DNA from: Nonomuraea aurantiaca
GTDB taxonomy: Bacteria; Actinomycetota; Actinomycetes; Streptosporangiales; Streptosporangiaceae
Assembly: GCF_020215705.1 (NCBI RefSeq)
Contig: NZ_JAIWNB010000019.1
Span: 124,001 to 188,000 of the forward strand
Reading direction: 5' to 3'
Length of the DNA: 64,000 nucleotides
This document shows positions 8,710-18,045 of the stretch, in pieces. A model generated the notes under the pieces. That model ran no database searches. It saw nothing but the letters and a program-made list of their open reading frames with translations, and was not told the DNA's origin. A program made the translations under genes and the position numbers. The first letter of the stretch is position 1. Each line of letters opens with the position of its first letter.

Positions 8710-9936
8710 CTAACGCAGGCGTACGCAGTCGGGGTCGAGCCCCTCGACGCCGCCCACACCCAGGAGTTGCAGCGTGCGGACCAGCTCGGCGCGCAGGAGG
8801 GCCAGTACCCGGTCCACGCCGGGTTCACCGCCCGCCATCAGCCCGTACAGGTAGGCCCGGCCGACGAAGCAGGCCCGCGCGCCCAGCGCCACCGCGATGG
8901 CGATGTCCGCGCCGCTGCGCACCCCGCCGTCCAGGAACACCTCCGTGCGGTCGCCGACCGCGGCCACCACCTCGGGCAGCAGCTCCAGCGGGGTGGGGGC
9001 GCGATCCAGCTGCCGCCCGCCGTGGTTGGAGACGACCAGCCCGTCCACTCCCACGGCCGCCAGATCCTTGGCGTCGTCCACCCGCTGCACGCCCTTGACC
9101 AGCAGCCGGCCCGGCCAGACCGACCGGATCCACTCCAAATCCCGCAGCGTCACCGTCGGATCGAACATCAGGTTCGTGATCCCCGCCAGGTCGTCCGGCG
9201 CGCCGTCGACCGTGGCGAAGCGCAGCGGCTCGCTGGTGATGAAGTCGAACCACCAGGCCGGACGGCTCAGCGCCTGCAGGACGCCACGCCAGCGCAGGGC
9301 GGGCGGCATCGTCATGCCGTGCCGCACGTCACGCAGCCGCGCCCCGGCCACCGGCACGTCCACGGTGACGACCAGCACGTCCATGCCCGCCTCACGGGCC
9401 CGGTCGAGCGTCTCCTGGCTGCGCCCCCGGTCGCGCACGACGTAGAGCTGGAACCAGTTCCAGCCGTCCGGCGCCGCCGCCACCACGTCCTCGGGCGTCG
9501 TGGTCCCCATCGTGGACAGCGTGTACGGCACCGCCGCCCGCGCCGCCGCCCTGGCCACGGCCCGCTCGCCGTCGCGGTGCATCATCCGGGTGAACCCGGT
9601 GGGCGCGAGCACGACCGGCATCGAGATCCGCTTGCCGAGCACCTCCACCGCCGTGGGCGCCTCGGAGACGTCCCGCAGCACCCGCGGCCGCAGCTCGGCC
9701 CGCGCGAACGCCGCCACCGACCTGGCCAGCGACCGCTCCGCCTCGGCCGCGCCGTCGACGTAGTCGAACACCACCCGCGGCGCGCGCCGCCACGCCAGCC
9801 GCCGCATGTCCGCCAGATCGGCCACCGCGGCCAGGCGCCGCGCCCGCGACGGGAACGGGTGCGGCCGGGGCGGCAGTACGGCGCGCAGTTCCTGCCAACG
9901 AGGCAGGCGCCGGGGATCCCTCGCCGTCGGCTTCAT
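8710..9936 (-). CDS. FMN-dependent alpha-hydroxy-acid oxidizing protein (lactate oxidase/dehydrogenase family)
   Basis: A 408-residue TIM-barrel flavoprotein of the L-lactate dehydrogenase / glycolate oxidase family. Recognisable segments include V-F-D-Y-V-D-G-A-A (near 50), A-P-T-G-F-T near the FMN phosphate region, Q-L-Y-V (about 170), the active-site S-N-H-G-G-R-Q-L-D with the catalytic His near residue 303, and D-G-G-V-R-S-G-A-D-I (FMN phosphate). It should oxidise an L-2-hydroxy acid to the 2-oxo acid; the acceptor is unknown. The ATG start at 9936 is preferred over a longer frame because a TAGCGT box sits 7 nt upstream, fitting leaderless transcription. Confidence 0.85.
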   Translation of the reverse strand: MKPTARDPRRLPRWQELRAVLPPRPHPFPSRARRLAAVADLADMRRLAWRRAPRVVFDYVDGAAEAERSLARSVAAFARAELRPRVLRDVSEAPTAVEVLGKRISMPVVLAPTGFTRMMHRDGERAVARAAARAAVPYTLSTMGTTTPEDVVAAAPDGWNWFQLYVVRDRGRSQETLDRAREAGMDVLVVTVDVPVAGARLRDVRHGMTMPPALRWRGVLQALSRPAWWFDFITSEPLRFATVDGAPDDLAGITNLMFDPTVTLRDLEWIRSVWPGRLLVKGVQRVDDAKDLAAVGVDGLVVSNHGGRQLDRAPTPLELLPEVVAAVGDRTEVFLDGGVRSGADIAIAVALGARACFVGRAYLYGLMAGGEPGVDRVLALLRAELVRTLQLLGVGGVEGLDPDCVRLR

Positions 9937-9943
9937 GCCCAGA

Positions 9944-9949
9944 ACGCTA
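9944..9949 (-). promoter_or_regulatory. -10 box, leaderless promoter of the hydroxy-acid oxidase gene
   Basis: TAGCGT lies 7 nt before the ATG on the minus strand. No Shine-Dalgarno site is visible. Confidence 0.5.
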
Positions 9950-10044
9950 TCAAGCCGGTAAATCCCGGTATACAGCCCGCACACACGCGCCTCCGATGAG
10001 TGCGCGCCCCTTGGGTTGCGCCTGGGTCGCCGGGTGGGGTGATC

Positions 10045-10050
10045 TACGGT
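10045..10050 (+). promoter_or_regulatory. -10 box, leaderless promoter of the HD-like hydrolase
   Basis: TACGGT lies 7 nt before ATG 10058 and no ribosome binding site is seen. This supports ATG 10058 rather than GTG 10049 as the start. Confidence 0.5.
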
Positions 10051-10057
10051 GGTGTCC

Positions 10058-10693
10058 ATGCGCGAGGACTGGCTCACCCTGGTGGCGGACTCTCCGGCGG
10101 CCAGGGCCACCGGAGCGGAGCTGGTCGCCCGCTGGGCCGAGCCGCACCGCCGCTACCACACGCTCGCCCATCTCGCCGCCGTGCTCGCCGCCATCGACCG
10201 GCTCGTGGACGCCGCCGCCGACCCCGTCGCGGTGCGGCTGGCCGCCTGGTTCCACGACGCCGTCTACGACGGGCGGCCGGGCTGGGACGAGGAGCGCAGC
10301 GCCCAGCTGGCCCAGGCGCGGCTGCCCCGCTGCGGCGTGCCCGCCGGCCGGGTCGCCGAGGTGGCCAGGCTGGTACGGCTGACAGCCGCGCACGACACGC
10401 TGGCCGAGGGCGACCGCGACGGCGCCGTCCTGTGCGACGCCGACCTGGCGGTCCTGGGCGGTCCGGACTACGAGCCGTACACGGCACGGATCCGCCAGGA
10501 GTACGCGCACGTGCCCGACGAGCTCTTCCGCCAGGGGCGGGCCGCGGTCCTGCGCAGGCTCCTGGCCGTACCCCGGCTCTATCGGACGGACGAGGCGTAC
10601 GCGCTGTGGGAGGAGCGCGCACGGGCCAACATGAGCGCCGAGCTAGTGGCGCTTGCGGCGGCGCAGACCCCCGGCGATGAGACGGCGCAGTAG
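10058..10693 (+). CDS. HD-superfamily predicted metal-dependent phosphohydrolase
   Basis: A protein of about 211 residues resembling the predicted HD-type phosphohydrolases. It has R-Y-H-T-L-A-H-L near residue 36, A-A-W-F-H-D-A-V-Y-D near 65, A-H-D-T near 112 and C-D-A-D-L-A-V-L-G near 130. Together they supply the His/Asp metal ligands. The C-terminal R-I-R-Q-E-Y ... F-x-x-G-R segment also fits this family. The substrate is unknown. It is divergent from the hydroxy-acid oxidase gene. Its 3' end overlaps the convergent DUF4031 gene by about 50 nt. Confidence 0.75.
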   Translation: MREDWLTLVADSPAARATGAELVARWAEPHRRYHTLAHLAAVLAAIDRLVDAAADPVAVRLAAWFHDAVYDGRPGWDEERSAQLAQARLPRCGVPAGRVAEVARLVRLTAAHDTLAEGDRDGAVLCDADLAVLGGPDYEPYTARIRQEYAHVPDELFRQGRAAVLRRLLAVPRLYRTDEAYALWEERARANMSAELVALAAAQTPGDETAQ

Positions 10694-10906
10694 CTCCCGC
10701 GAGCTGACCGCCTCCGCGCCCAGCTCCACGGCACGGGCGTGCACGGTCTCCGGCACGTCGTAGTGGTCCCGGTCGAAGGCCCGCTCCGGCACGCCGAGCC
10801 GGAGCGCGAAGGCGTGCAGCTCGTCCAGGGAGCTGTCGCTGACCAGGTGCGACCACATGAGGCCGCGCGGCCCCGGCCAGGCTGGGGGATCAATGAGCAC
10901 CGTCAC
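10643..10906 (-). CDS. DUF4031 domain protein
   Basis: A small 87-residue cytosolic protein that begins V-T-V-L-I-D-P-P-A-W-P and contains W-S-H-L-V-S-D and F-D-R-D-H-Y-D-V-P. These are the hallmarks of DUF4031, a conserved family of unknown function with conserved Asp, His and Trp residues that look catalytic. The GTG start overlaps the HAD gene stop by 4 nt (GTGA), so it is coupled to the HAD gene. The 3' end overlaps the convergent HD-like gene. Confidence 0.85.
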   Translation of the reverse strand: MTVLIDPPAWPGPRGLMWSHLVSDSSLDELHAFALRLGVPERAFDRDHYDVPETVHARAVELGAEAVSSRELLRRLIAGGLRRRKRH

Positions 10907-11655
10907 GAAGTAAAGGGTAGGACCCTGCCGCGCACGGCCAGCTCGCCGAGGTCCTTCACCACCACGTCGGCGCCCTGCGCGCTCAGCTCGGTGGTCTCGC
11001 CGTGCCGGTCGACCGCGACGACGAGCCCGAAGCCGCCCTTGCGGCCCGCCTCGATGCCCGGCAGGGTGGCCTCCACCAGGGCCGCCTTGGGCGCGGGCAG
11101 CGCCAGGCGGCGCACCGCCTCCAGGAACAGCGCGGGGTCCGGCTTGCCCGGCAGGTTCATCAGGGCCGCGTCGTTGCCGTCGACCAGCACGTCGAACAGG
11201 TGCAGCACGCCCGCCGAGCCGACCAGCCGACGGCCGTGCAGGCTGGCGGAGACGGCCGCCGTGCGCGCGCCCCGCCGGCGCAGCTCGTGCAGCAGCGCCA
11301 CGGTCGAGGGGAAGGCGGCCACCCCGTACTTGTCCACCTGCGCGATGAACAGGCGGTCCTTGGCCAGGCCCAGGCCGTGCACGGTGGGCGCCCCCGCCTC
11401 GTCGTCGGGGGCGCCCTCCGGCAGCGTGATGCCGCGTGAGGCGAGGAAGGTACGGACGCCGTCCAGGCGCGGACGGCCGTCGACATGCCGCAGGTAGTCG
11501 TCGCGGATGTCGAAAGGCGCCGAGCGGCCGCGCAGGAACGCGTCGAAGACATGCTTCCAGGCGGCCGCGTGCCCCCGAGCGGTGTCGGTGACCACGCCGT
11601 CGGTGTCGAACACGATGGCGCTGATCGCGGTCAGGTCGATGACGGGCTCGTTCAC
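10903..11655 (-). CDS. HAD-family hydrolase, beta-phosphoglucomutase-like
   Basis: A 250-residue HAD phosphatase or mutase. Motif I is F-D-T-D-G-V-V-T-D-T (about 16-25), where the second Asp is typical of phosphoglucomutase-like members and the first is the nucleophile. Motif II is a Ser in A-V-S-A-S, motif III a Lys in P-G-K-P-D-P near 160, and the final acidic motif is V-E-A-T-L. The cap follows motif I. The substrate could be a sugar phosphate such as beta-glucose-1-phosphate or trehalose-derived phosphate, but no phosphorylase gene is adjacent. The GTG start has a TACGTT box 6 nt upstream and no Shine-Dalgarno. Confidence 0.82.
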   Translation of the reverse strand: MNEPVIDLTAISAIVFDTDGVVTDTARGHAAAWKHVFDAFLRGRSAPFDIRDDYLRHVDGRPRLDGVRTFLASRGITLPEGAPDDEAGAPTVHGLGLAKDRLFIAQVDKYGVAAFPSTVALLHELRRRGARTAAVSASLHGRRLVGSAGVLHLFDVLVDGNDAALMNLPGKPDPALFLEAVRRLALPAPKAALVEATLPGIEAGRKGGFGLVVAVDRHGETTELSAQGADVVVKDLGELAVRGRVLPFTS

Positions 11656-11661
11656 TCTGTG

Positions 11662-11667
11662 AACGTA
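11662..11667 (-). promoter_or_regulatory. -10 box, leaderless promoter of the HAD-DUF4031 pair
   Basis: TACGTT lies 6 nt before GTG 11655, just after the P450 stop codon, suggesting that the HAD-DUF4031 pair can be transcribed separately from the P450 gene. Confidence 0.4.
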
Positions 11668-11673
11668 ACCGCT

Positions 11674-12843
11674 CTACCACGCTACGGGTAGCTTCTCCAC
11701 GCCATAGACGATGGCAAGCTTTCTGAACGGCACCTCACCGGCCACCTGGAGCCCCGGGAAACGCCGCAGCAGGGCGGGGAAGGCGATCCGCATCTCCATC
11801 TGGGCCAGGGGCGCCCCGACGCAGCGGTGGATGCCGTGGCCGAACGCCAGGTGCGAGCCCGCCGTCGGGCGCTCCGGCCGCACCTCCTCGATCCCCTCGC
11901 CGAGGTGGGGGTCGCGGTTGGCCGCCGTGAGCGAGCAGAGCACCATCTCGCCCTTCTTGATCGGGTGGCCGAACAGCTCCAGGTCCTCGCGGGCGAAGCG
12001 GGGGAAGGCCACCTGCACGACGGTCATGTAGCGCAGCAGCTCCTCGACCACCTGCTCGGTGTAGCGGTCGTCCTCGCGTACCCGGGCGGCCTGCTCGGGG
12101 TTCTCCAGCAGCCAGAGCGTGCCGAGCGCGAGCATGCTCGTGCTGGTGTCGTGGCCGCCGGTGAGCAGGCCGTCGGCCATGCTGGCCAGCGTCCGGTCGT
12201 CGAGGTCGTCGCCGTGGTCGCGCAGCAGCTGCCCGAGCAGGCCGTCGCCGGGGTTCAGCCGTTCGCGGGCGACCAGGTCCGTCAGGTACGCCATCGCGTC
12301 GTTGATCGCCTGAAGGGACGCCTCGGGCCCGGCGGTGAGGTCGAAACGGTTCGTGCTGATCTTCAGGAATTCGGACCGTTCCTCGTACGGCACACCCAGC
12401 AGCTCGCACACGACCAGAGAGGGGATCGGCAGCGCGAACGACTCCACCAGATCGGCGGCCGGCCCGTTGGCCGCCATCCGGTCCAGGCACTCCTCCACCA
12501 GGGCCTCGATGCGCGGCTCCAGCCTGCGCAGGCGGTGCATGGTGAACTCCGGCGTCAGGTACTTGCGCAGCCTGGTGTGCTCAGGCGGGTCGCGGAAGCC
12601 GAGGCCGCCCGGATCCTCCTGGTTGGTGCCCAGGCCGAGCACGTTGCCGAAGTCGTTGCTGAACCGTTCGTGATCGGCGAGCACACTGCGCACGTCGTCG
12701 TAGCGGGTGACCAGATAGACCGTCTGGTCTCCCGGGATCGACATCGGGAACACCGGCTGCTCGGTGCGGATGCGGTCGAGCTCGGCCACCGGGTCGAAGC
12801 CCTCGCGCATGAACTGGACGAGCGGGAACTCTGAGTCTGCCAT
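11674..12843 (-). CDS. Cytochrome P450
   Basis: A 389-residue soluble bacterial P450. It shows the I-helix G-G-H-D-T-S (about 229), the K-helix E-E-L-L-R (about 266) and the haem loop F-G-H-G-I-H-R-C-V-G with the haem-ligand Cys near residue 340. Length and architecture fit actinomycete CYP105/CYP107-like monooxygenases. No ferredoxin or reductase gene is adjacent, so its redox partner must be encoded elsewhere. The ATG start has an AGGACGG site. Natural substrate cannot be read from sequence. Confidence 0.92.
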   Translation of the reverse strand: MADSEFPLVQFMREGFDPVAELDRIRTEQPVFPMSIPGDQTVYLVTRYDDVRSVLADHERFSNDFGNVLGLGTNQEDPGGLGFRDPPEHTRLRKYLTPEFTMHRLRRLEPRIEALVEECLDRMAANGPAADLVESFALPIPSLVVCELLGVPYEERSEFLKISTNRFDLTAGPEASLQAINDAMAYLTDLVARERLNPGDGLLGQLLRDHGDDLDDRTLASMADGLLTGGHDTSTSMLALGTLWLLENPEQAARVREDDRYTEQVVEELLRYMTVVQVAFPRFAREDLELFGHPIKKGEMVLCSLTAANRDPHLGEGIEEVRPERPTAGSHLAFGHGIHRCVGAPLAQMEMRIAFPALLRRFPGLQVAGEVPFRKLAIVYGVEKLPVAW

Positions 12844-12879
12844 CGAAATCCGTCCTGCTGGGATACATCACACTTTGTT

Positions 12880-12891
12880 GGGATAAATCCC
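12880..12891. promoter_or_regulatory. Palindrome in the P450 promoter region
   Basis: GGGAT and ATCCC arms flank AA, about 40 nt upstream of the P450 start. A further GGGATA lies closer to the gene. This could be a regulator site. Confidence 0.3.
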
Positions 12892-12932
12892 TACATAGAT
12901 GGTCCCACCCGCAGGCCGCGATCCGGCCGGTC

Positions 12933-13208
12933 TCAGCCGAGCGCCGGCGTCCTCGTGACCTCGTCCGGAGGTGGGATCGACCGGTCGCGCGCCCAGACCG
13001 GAGGCTCGGGCAACGGGGCCTGCGCCACCAGCGACGGCGGCGCCGGTTTGGGTCGGCGTGGCTCGCGCACCCCGCCTTCCCCTCCGCCCGGTTCGTCGAA
13101 CGGAAAATCCTCGTCGTCGGGGCCGTGCGGCTCGCCCGGACCGAACCCGGGCAGCCAGCTCGGAGCCCCACTGGTGAGAGCACGGCGCCTGCGCGATCGC
13201 TTGCTCAC
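12933..13208 (-). CDS. Small Pro/Arg-rich hypothetical protein
   Basis: A 91-residue protein with a basic start (S-K-R-S-R-R-R-R) followed by Gly, Pro, Asp and Glu-rich low-complexity sequence. No domain is recognised and no membrane segment is present. Support comes from good GC at third positions and a strong AGGAGG site 5-6 nt before the GTG start. That site is the first of three AGGAGG copies spaced 11 nt apart. The opposite-strand frame here lacks such signals. Function unknown. Confidence 0.55.
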   Translation of the reverse strand: MSKRSRRRRALTSGAPSWLPGFGPGEPHGPDDEDFPFDEPGGGEGGVREPRRPKPAPPSLVAQAPLPEPPVWARDRSIPPPDEVTRTPALG

Positions 13209-13212
13209 GAAG

Positions 13213-13240
13213 CCTCCTCGGGGCCTCCTCGGGGCCTCCT
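13213..13240 (-). repeat. Three 11-nt repeats carrying AGGAGG before the 91-residue gene
   Basis: CCTCCT (AGGAGG on the minus strand) occurs at 13213, 13224 and 13235, joined by CGGGG. Only the copy nearest the GTG has normal Shine-Dalgarno spacing. Confidence 0.7.
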
Positions 13241-13346
13241 AGGCCAACCGGCTCCATTCTGCGTCACAACCTTCATGAACGCGAGGTCTCCTGGGGTGGG
13301 GGAGGATTGTGGTAAACGTGGGCAAAGCGGGGCGGCAGAGGCCGTT

Positions 13347-13364
13347 TGGCGTACAGGTACGCCA
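13347..13364. promoter_or_regulatory. 18-bp palindrome overlapping the -35 region of the membrane/HTH gene
   Basis: TGGCGTAC-AG-GTACGCCA has perfect 8-bp arms. A TATAAG -10 box lies at 13384-13389, so the palindrome covers the expected -35 position and is a good repressor-site candidate. Confidence 0.55.
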
Positions 13365-13418
13365 CATTCTGCGATGATCTCGCTATAAGCGGAGTTTGAG
13401 CCTCACGGATAGTGACTG

Positions 13419-14663
13419 ATGCCCACCACATTCGAGGAAATAGCTGCCTTCGTCGCCGACAAGCCGTTCGCCACCGCGGTCATAGCGCTGCTGGGCCTGG
13501 CCGGGCTGGTGCTCGCCTACCTGATACTCAGGGTCGTCTGGCGGGCTCTCGCCTGGGTCGTCTCGCGCTATATCGCCCCACGTCCCATCGAGGACGTCCT
13601 GACCGTCGTGGCCGCCTCCATCGCCACCGGTGTCTCCGCCCAGGGCATGTGGCGCTTCTCCGGTGACGTGCTCGGCCTCGACGGGCCGCTGCGGCTGCTG
13701 CTGTTCGCCTTCATCGAGGTCGCGATCATCACCTCGGCCGTACGGGCGCGCCGCAACATGCGCGAGAACTTCTCCGCCGGCATCGACGGCATCGCCGTGT
13801 GGGCGCTGACCTGCCTGACCGCCGTACTGTCCAGCATGGACGCGCGCAGCCTGCCCGAGGCCGTCTTCCGGCTCGCGGCCCCGCTGGTCGCCGCGTGGCT
13901 GTGGGAGCGCGGCATGGCCATCGAGCGGCACCGCATCAGGGGCACCGGCCGCATCAACTGGCGCCTCACCCCCGAACGGCTGCTGGTCAGGGTGGGCCTG
14001 GCCGAGGTGAGCGACCGTACCGCGAGCGAGGTCGACGCCCACCGCAGGCTCACCCGCGTCGCGCTGGCCGCCAAGCGGGCCAAGTCGCTGCGCGAGGGCG
14101 GCGCGTCCGAGCGCAAGATGCGCGGCGCGCTGGCCAAGCTCGACAAGGCCATGGACCAGGCCGTCGAGCACACCGGGCTGGCCGTCGACCAGGGCCGCCA
14201 GGAGGCGCTGCTCGCCCAGATCGCCGCCCTGTACAACACCTCCGCCCTCATCGACGCCGACCCGCGCGTGCCCTGGGAGCCGGAGGCCGACCACCACCCC
14301 GTGCCGGCCCGCCCCGCCCTGCCGCCCGCGCTGGTCGAACTCGTCCAGGACGACGACGAGGACGTCCAGGTGTTCGACACCACGCCGCAGGTCGTCGACA
14401 CCGCCCAGCGGGCCGCGCTGATGCGCTCGGCCCGCGACTACTGGGACAGGCAGATCGCCAAGGGCATCGTGCCGCGCACGATCGACATCGCGCAGGAGAT
14501 CGGCCTCTCACTGCCCGCCGCCCGCCAGTATCGTGCCCTGTGGAAGCTGGAGCCCGAGGCGCACGCGCTCATCGAGGCTCTGTACCAACAGCACGGCATC
14601 GTGGACACAGGCGCCTTCCCGGCCATCGCCGACGACGGGCGGATGCTGACCACCAAGTCCTGA
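13419..14663 (+). CDS. Multi-pass membrane protein with cytosolic HTH-like C-terminus (DUF2637/SpdB-like topology)
   Basis: A 414-residue protein. The first 170 residues hold about five hydrophobic helices (near 18-42, 52-75, 88-107, 122-138, 150-168). A basic, helix-rich region follows, then an acidic linker (about 305-325). The C-terminal segment A-R-D-Y-W-D-R-Q-I ... D-I-A-Q-E-I-G-L-S ... A-R-Q-Y resembles a helix-turn-helix. The topology recalls DUF2637/SpdB-like proteins of actinomycete plasmids and integrative elements, but no integrase or transfer ATPase is nearby. Function is unknown. It probably forms a transcription unit with the following DUF2786 gene. Confidence 0.7.
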   Translation: MPTTFEEIAAFVADKPFATAVIALLGLAGLVLAYLILRVVWRALAWVVSRYIAPRPIEDVLTVVAASIATGVSAQGMWRFSGDVLGLDGPLRLLLFAFIEVAIITSAVRARRNMRENFSAGIDGIAVWALTCLTAVLSSMDARSLPEAVFRLAAPLVAAWLWERGMAIERHRIRGTGRINWRLTPERLLVRVGLAEVSDRTASEVDAHRRLTRVALAAKRAKSLREGGASERKMRGALAKLDKAMDQAVEHTGLAVDQGRQEALLAQIAALYNTSALIDADPRVPWEPEADHHPVPARPALPPALVELVQDDDEDVQVFDTTPQVVDTAQRAALMRSARDYWDRQIAKGIVPRTIDIAQEIGLSLPAARQYRALWKLEPEAHALIEALYQQHGIVDTGAFPAIADDGRMLTTKS

Positions 14664-14677
14664 GCCAGGGGGGCCGG

Positions 14678-15364
14678 TTGAGGGAGCGCACGCTCGAACG
14701 GGTCAGAAAGCTCCTGGCCAAGGCCGAACGCACGGACAACGAGCACGAGCGGGCCACGTTCATGGCGGCGGCGGCGTCGCTCATGGCCAAGTACGGCATC
14801 GACTCCCTCGACCCCGCCGACACCCGCCAGGCGCCCGGCGACCGGATCGTCACCCTGCCCAACCCGTGGGCCCGGGAGAAGGCGCGCCTCGTCAGCCTGG
14901 TCGCGCAGGCCCTGCGCTGCCGGCCGCTGCTCATCGGGCGCGGCGACGGCGGGCAGCGGGTGCACGTCTTCGGCTTCGCCGCCGACCTCGAACGGGCCGA
15001 CGTGCTGGCCACCTCGCTGCTGCTGCAGATGGCCACGGGACTGGCCCGGGCACCACGGCCGCCCGACACCGCGATCCGCGCGTACCGGCGATCGTGGCTG
15101 CTCGGGTTCACCGACGAGGTGTACCGGCTGCTGCGCGAGGCCGAGACGCGGGCCGAGGAGCGGGCTCCCGCCGCGAGCACCGCGCTGGTGCTGGCCGACC
15201 GGCGGGCGGAGGTGGAGCGGGTGGTGGCGGCGCACTACCCGCGCATCCGGCTCAGCGTGCCGCGCACCAGCGGCACCGGCTACCGCGCCGGCGTCGAGGC
15301 GGGCCGCCGCGCCGACCTGGGCCGCACCCGCGTGGACACCCGGCCCGGCCGCGAACTGACCTGA
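14678..15364 (+). CDS. DUF2786 domain protein
   Basis: A protein of about 228 residues. The N-terminal 45 residues (E-R-V-R-K-L-L-A-K-A-E ... H-E-R ... A-A-A-S-L-M-A-K-Y-G-I-D) match DUF2786, a helical domain of unknown function often found in phage or plasmid-associated and actinobacterial proteins. The rest is an uncharacterised alpha/beta region. The start is a TTG with a G-rich site (GGGGGG) upstream, 14 nt after the membrane/HTH gene. An earlier in-frame start would overlap that gene widely and is rejected. Confidence 0.75.
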   Translation: MRERTLERVRKLLAKAERTDNEHERATFMAAAASLMAKYGIDSLDPADTRQAPGDRIVTLPNPWAREKARLVSLVAQALRCRPLLIGRGDGGQRVHVFGFAADLERADVLATSLLLQMATGLARAPRPPDTAIRAYRRSWLLGFTDEVYRLLREAETRAEERAPAASTALVLADRRAEVERVVAAHYPRIRLSVPRTSGTGYRAGVEAGRRADLGRTRVDTRPGRELT

Positions 15365-15435
15365 CCCGCAGCCCCGCCCGCCCGCCCCGCCTCGACCAGG
15401 CCTCGGCGGGAGGCCGGGCGCGCGGCGATCGGGCC

Positions 15436-17073
<1,638 letters not shown>

Positions 17074-17075
17074 GA

Positions 17076-17094
17076 GGCCACTTTACGAGTGGCC
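17076..17094. promoter_or_regulatory. Inverted repeat over the leaderless pgm promoter
   Basis: GGCCACT and AGTGGCC flank 5 nt. On the minus strand the -10 box TAAAGT (17080-17085), 6 nt before the pgm ATG, lies within the repeat, so a bound protein would block transcription. Confidence 0.45.
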
Positions 17095-17149
17095 GCCCGG
17101 CGAGGCTCGGCTAGACTCGCGTCAGTCACTAGAATGGAGTTCGGTTGCC

Positions 17150-18043
17150 ATGCGTATCGGACTGCTCCTGAACGAATCTCAGGATCCGGACCCGCTGGGC
17201 GGGCTCCGCGACAAGCTCGCCAAGGCGGCGGACGACGGCTTCGCCTCCGCCTGGCTGTCCCACATCTTCGGCCTCGACGCCCTCACCACGCTGGCCGTGA
17301 TCGGCAGCCAGGTGCCCGGCATCGAGCTCGGCACCGCCGTGGTGCCGACCTTCCCGCGTCACCCCCTCGCGCTCGCCCAGCAGGCCATGACGGTCAACGC
17401 GGCGGTCCGCGGGCGGCTGTCGCTCGGCATCGGCCTGTCGCACCAGATGGTCATCGAGAACATGTTCGGCTACAGCTTCGAGCGGCCGGGCCGGCACATG
17501 ACGGAATATCTGGACATCCTGATGCCGGCCACGCGCGGCGAGCAGGTCGACTACGACGGCGAGACCCTCAAGGGCCACGCCCGGCTCACCACGCCGGGAG
17601 CGGGGGTGCGGGTGCTGATCGCGGCCCTGGGCCCGCGCATGCTCAAGCTGGCCGGCACCGTCGCCGACGGCACCGTGCTCTGGATGACCGGCCCCAAGAC
17701 CGTCGCCGAGCACGTCGCGCCCACCATCACCGCCGCCGCGGGCGAAGCCGGGCGGCCCGCGCCGCGCGTGGTCTGCTCGCTGCCGATCAGCGTCACCGAC
17801 GACGTCGACGCCACCAGGGCCCGCGCCAACGAGATCTTCTCCATATACGGGCAGCTGCCCTCCTACCGGGCCATGCTCGACCGGGAGGGCGCGGCCGGTC
17901 CCGGTGACGTGGCGATCGTCGGCGACGAGGACAGCGTGCGCGCCCAGATCGACGCCCTGGCCAAGGCCGGGGTGACGGAGTTCGTGGCCTCCGAGTTCGC
18001 CCATCGGGAACGCACCAGGGCATTCCTCAAGACACTCCTCTGA
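17150..18043 (+). CDS. LLM-class (luciferase-like) F420-dependent oxidoreductase
   Basis: A 297-residue TIM-barrel protein of the bacterial luciferase superfamily. The start M-R-I-G-L-L-L-N and the segments G-T-A-V-V-P-T-F-P-R-H-P, R-L-S-L-G-I-G-L-S-H and L-I-A-A-L-G-P-R-M-L-K-L-A-G are typical of the F420-using actinobacterial group related to methylene-tetrahydromethanopterin reductase. The substrate cannot be assigned. ATG 17150 has a TGGAG site and a TAGACT -10 box further upstream, and is preferred over the longer frame that starts inside the pgm leader. Confidence 0.87.
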   Translation: MRIGLLLNESQDPDPLGGLRDKLAKAADDGFASAWLSHIFGLDALTTLAVIGSQVPGIELGTAVVPTFPRHPLALAQQAMTVNAAVRGRLSLGIGLSHQMVIENMFGYSFERPGRHMTEYLDILMPATRGEQVDYDGETLKGHARLTTPGAGVRVLIAALGPRMLKLAGTVADGTVLWMTGPKTVAEHVAPTITAAAGEAGRPAPRVVCSLPISVTDDVDATRARANEIFSIYGQLPSYRAMLDREGAAGPGDVAIVGDEDSVRAQIDALAKAGVTEFVASEFAHRERTRAFLKTLL

Positions 18044-18045
18044 TC

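Noticed and set aside
12955..13242. Plus-strand frame opposite the 91-residue gene
   Set aside because: No ribosome site or promoter and Ser/Gly-rich random composition; the minus-strand frame has a strong AGGAGG site.
13347..15364. Integrated plasmid or ICE
   Set aside because: Only two element-like genes are present. No integrase, relaxase, transfer ATPase, tRNA attachment site or flanking repeat was found.
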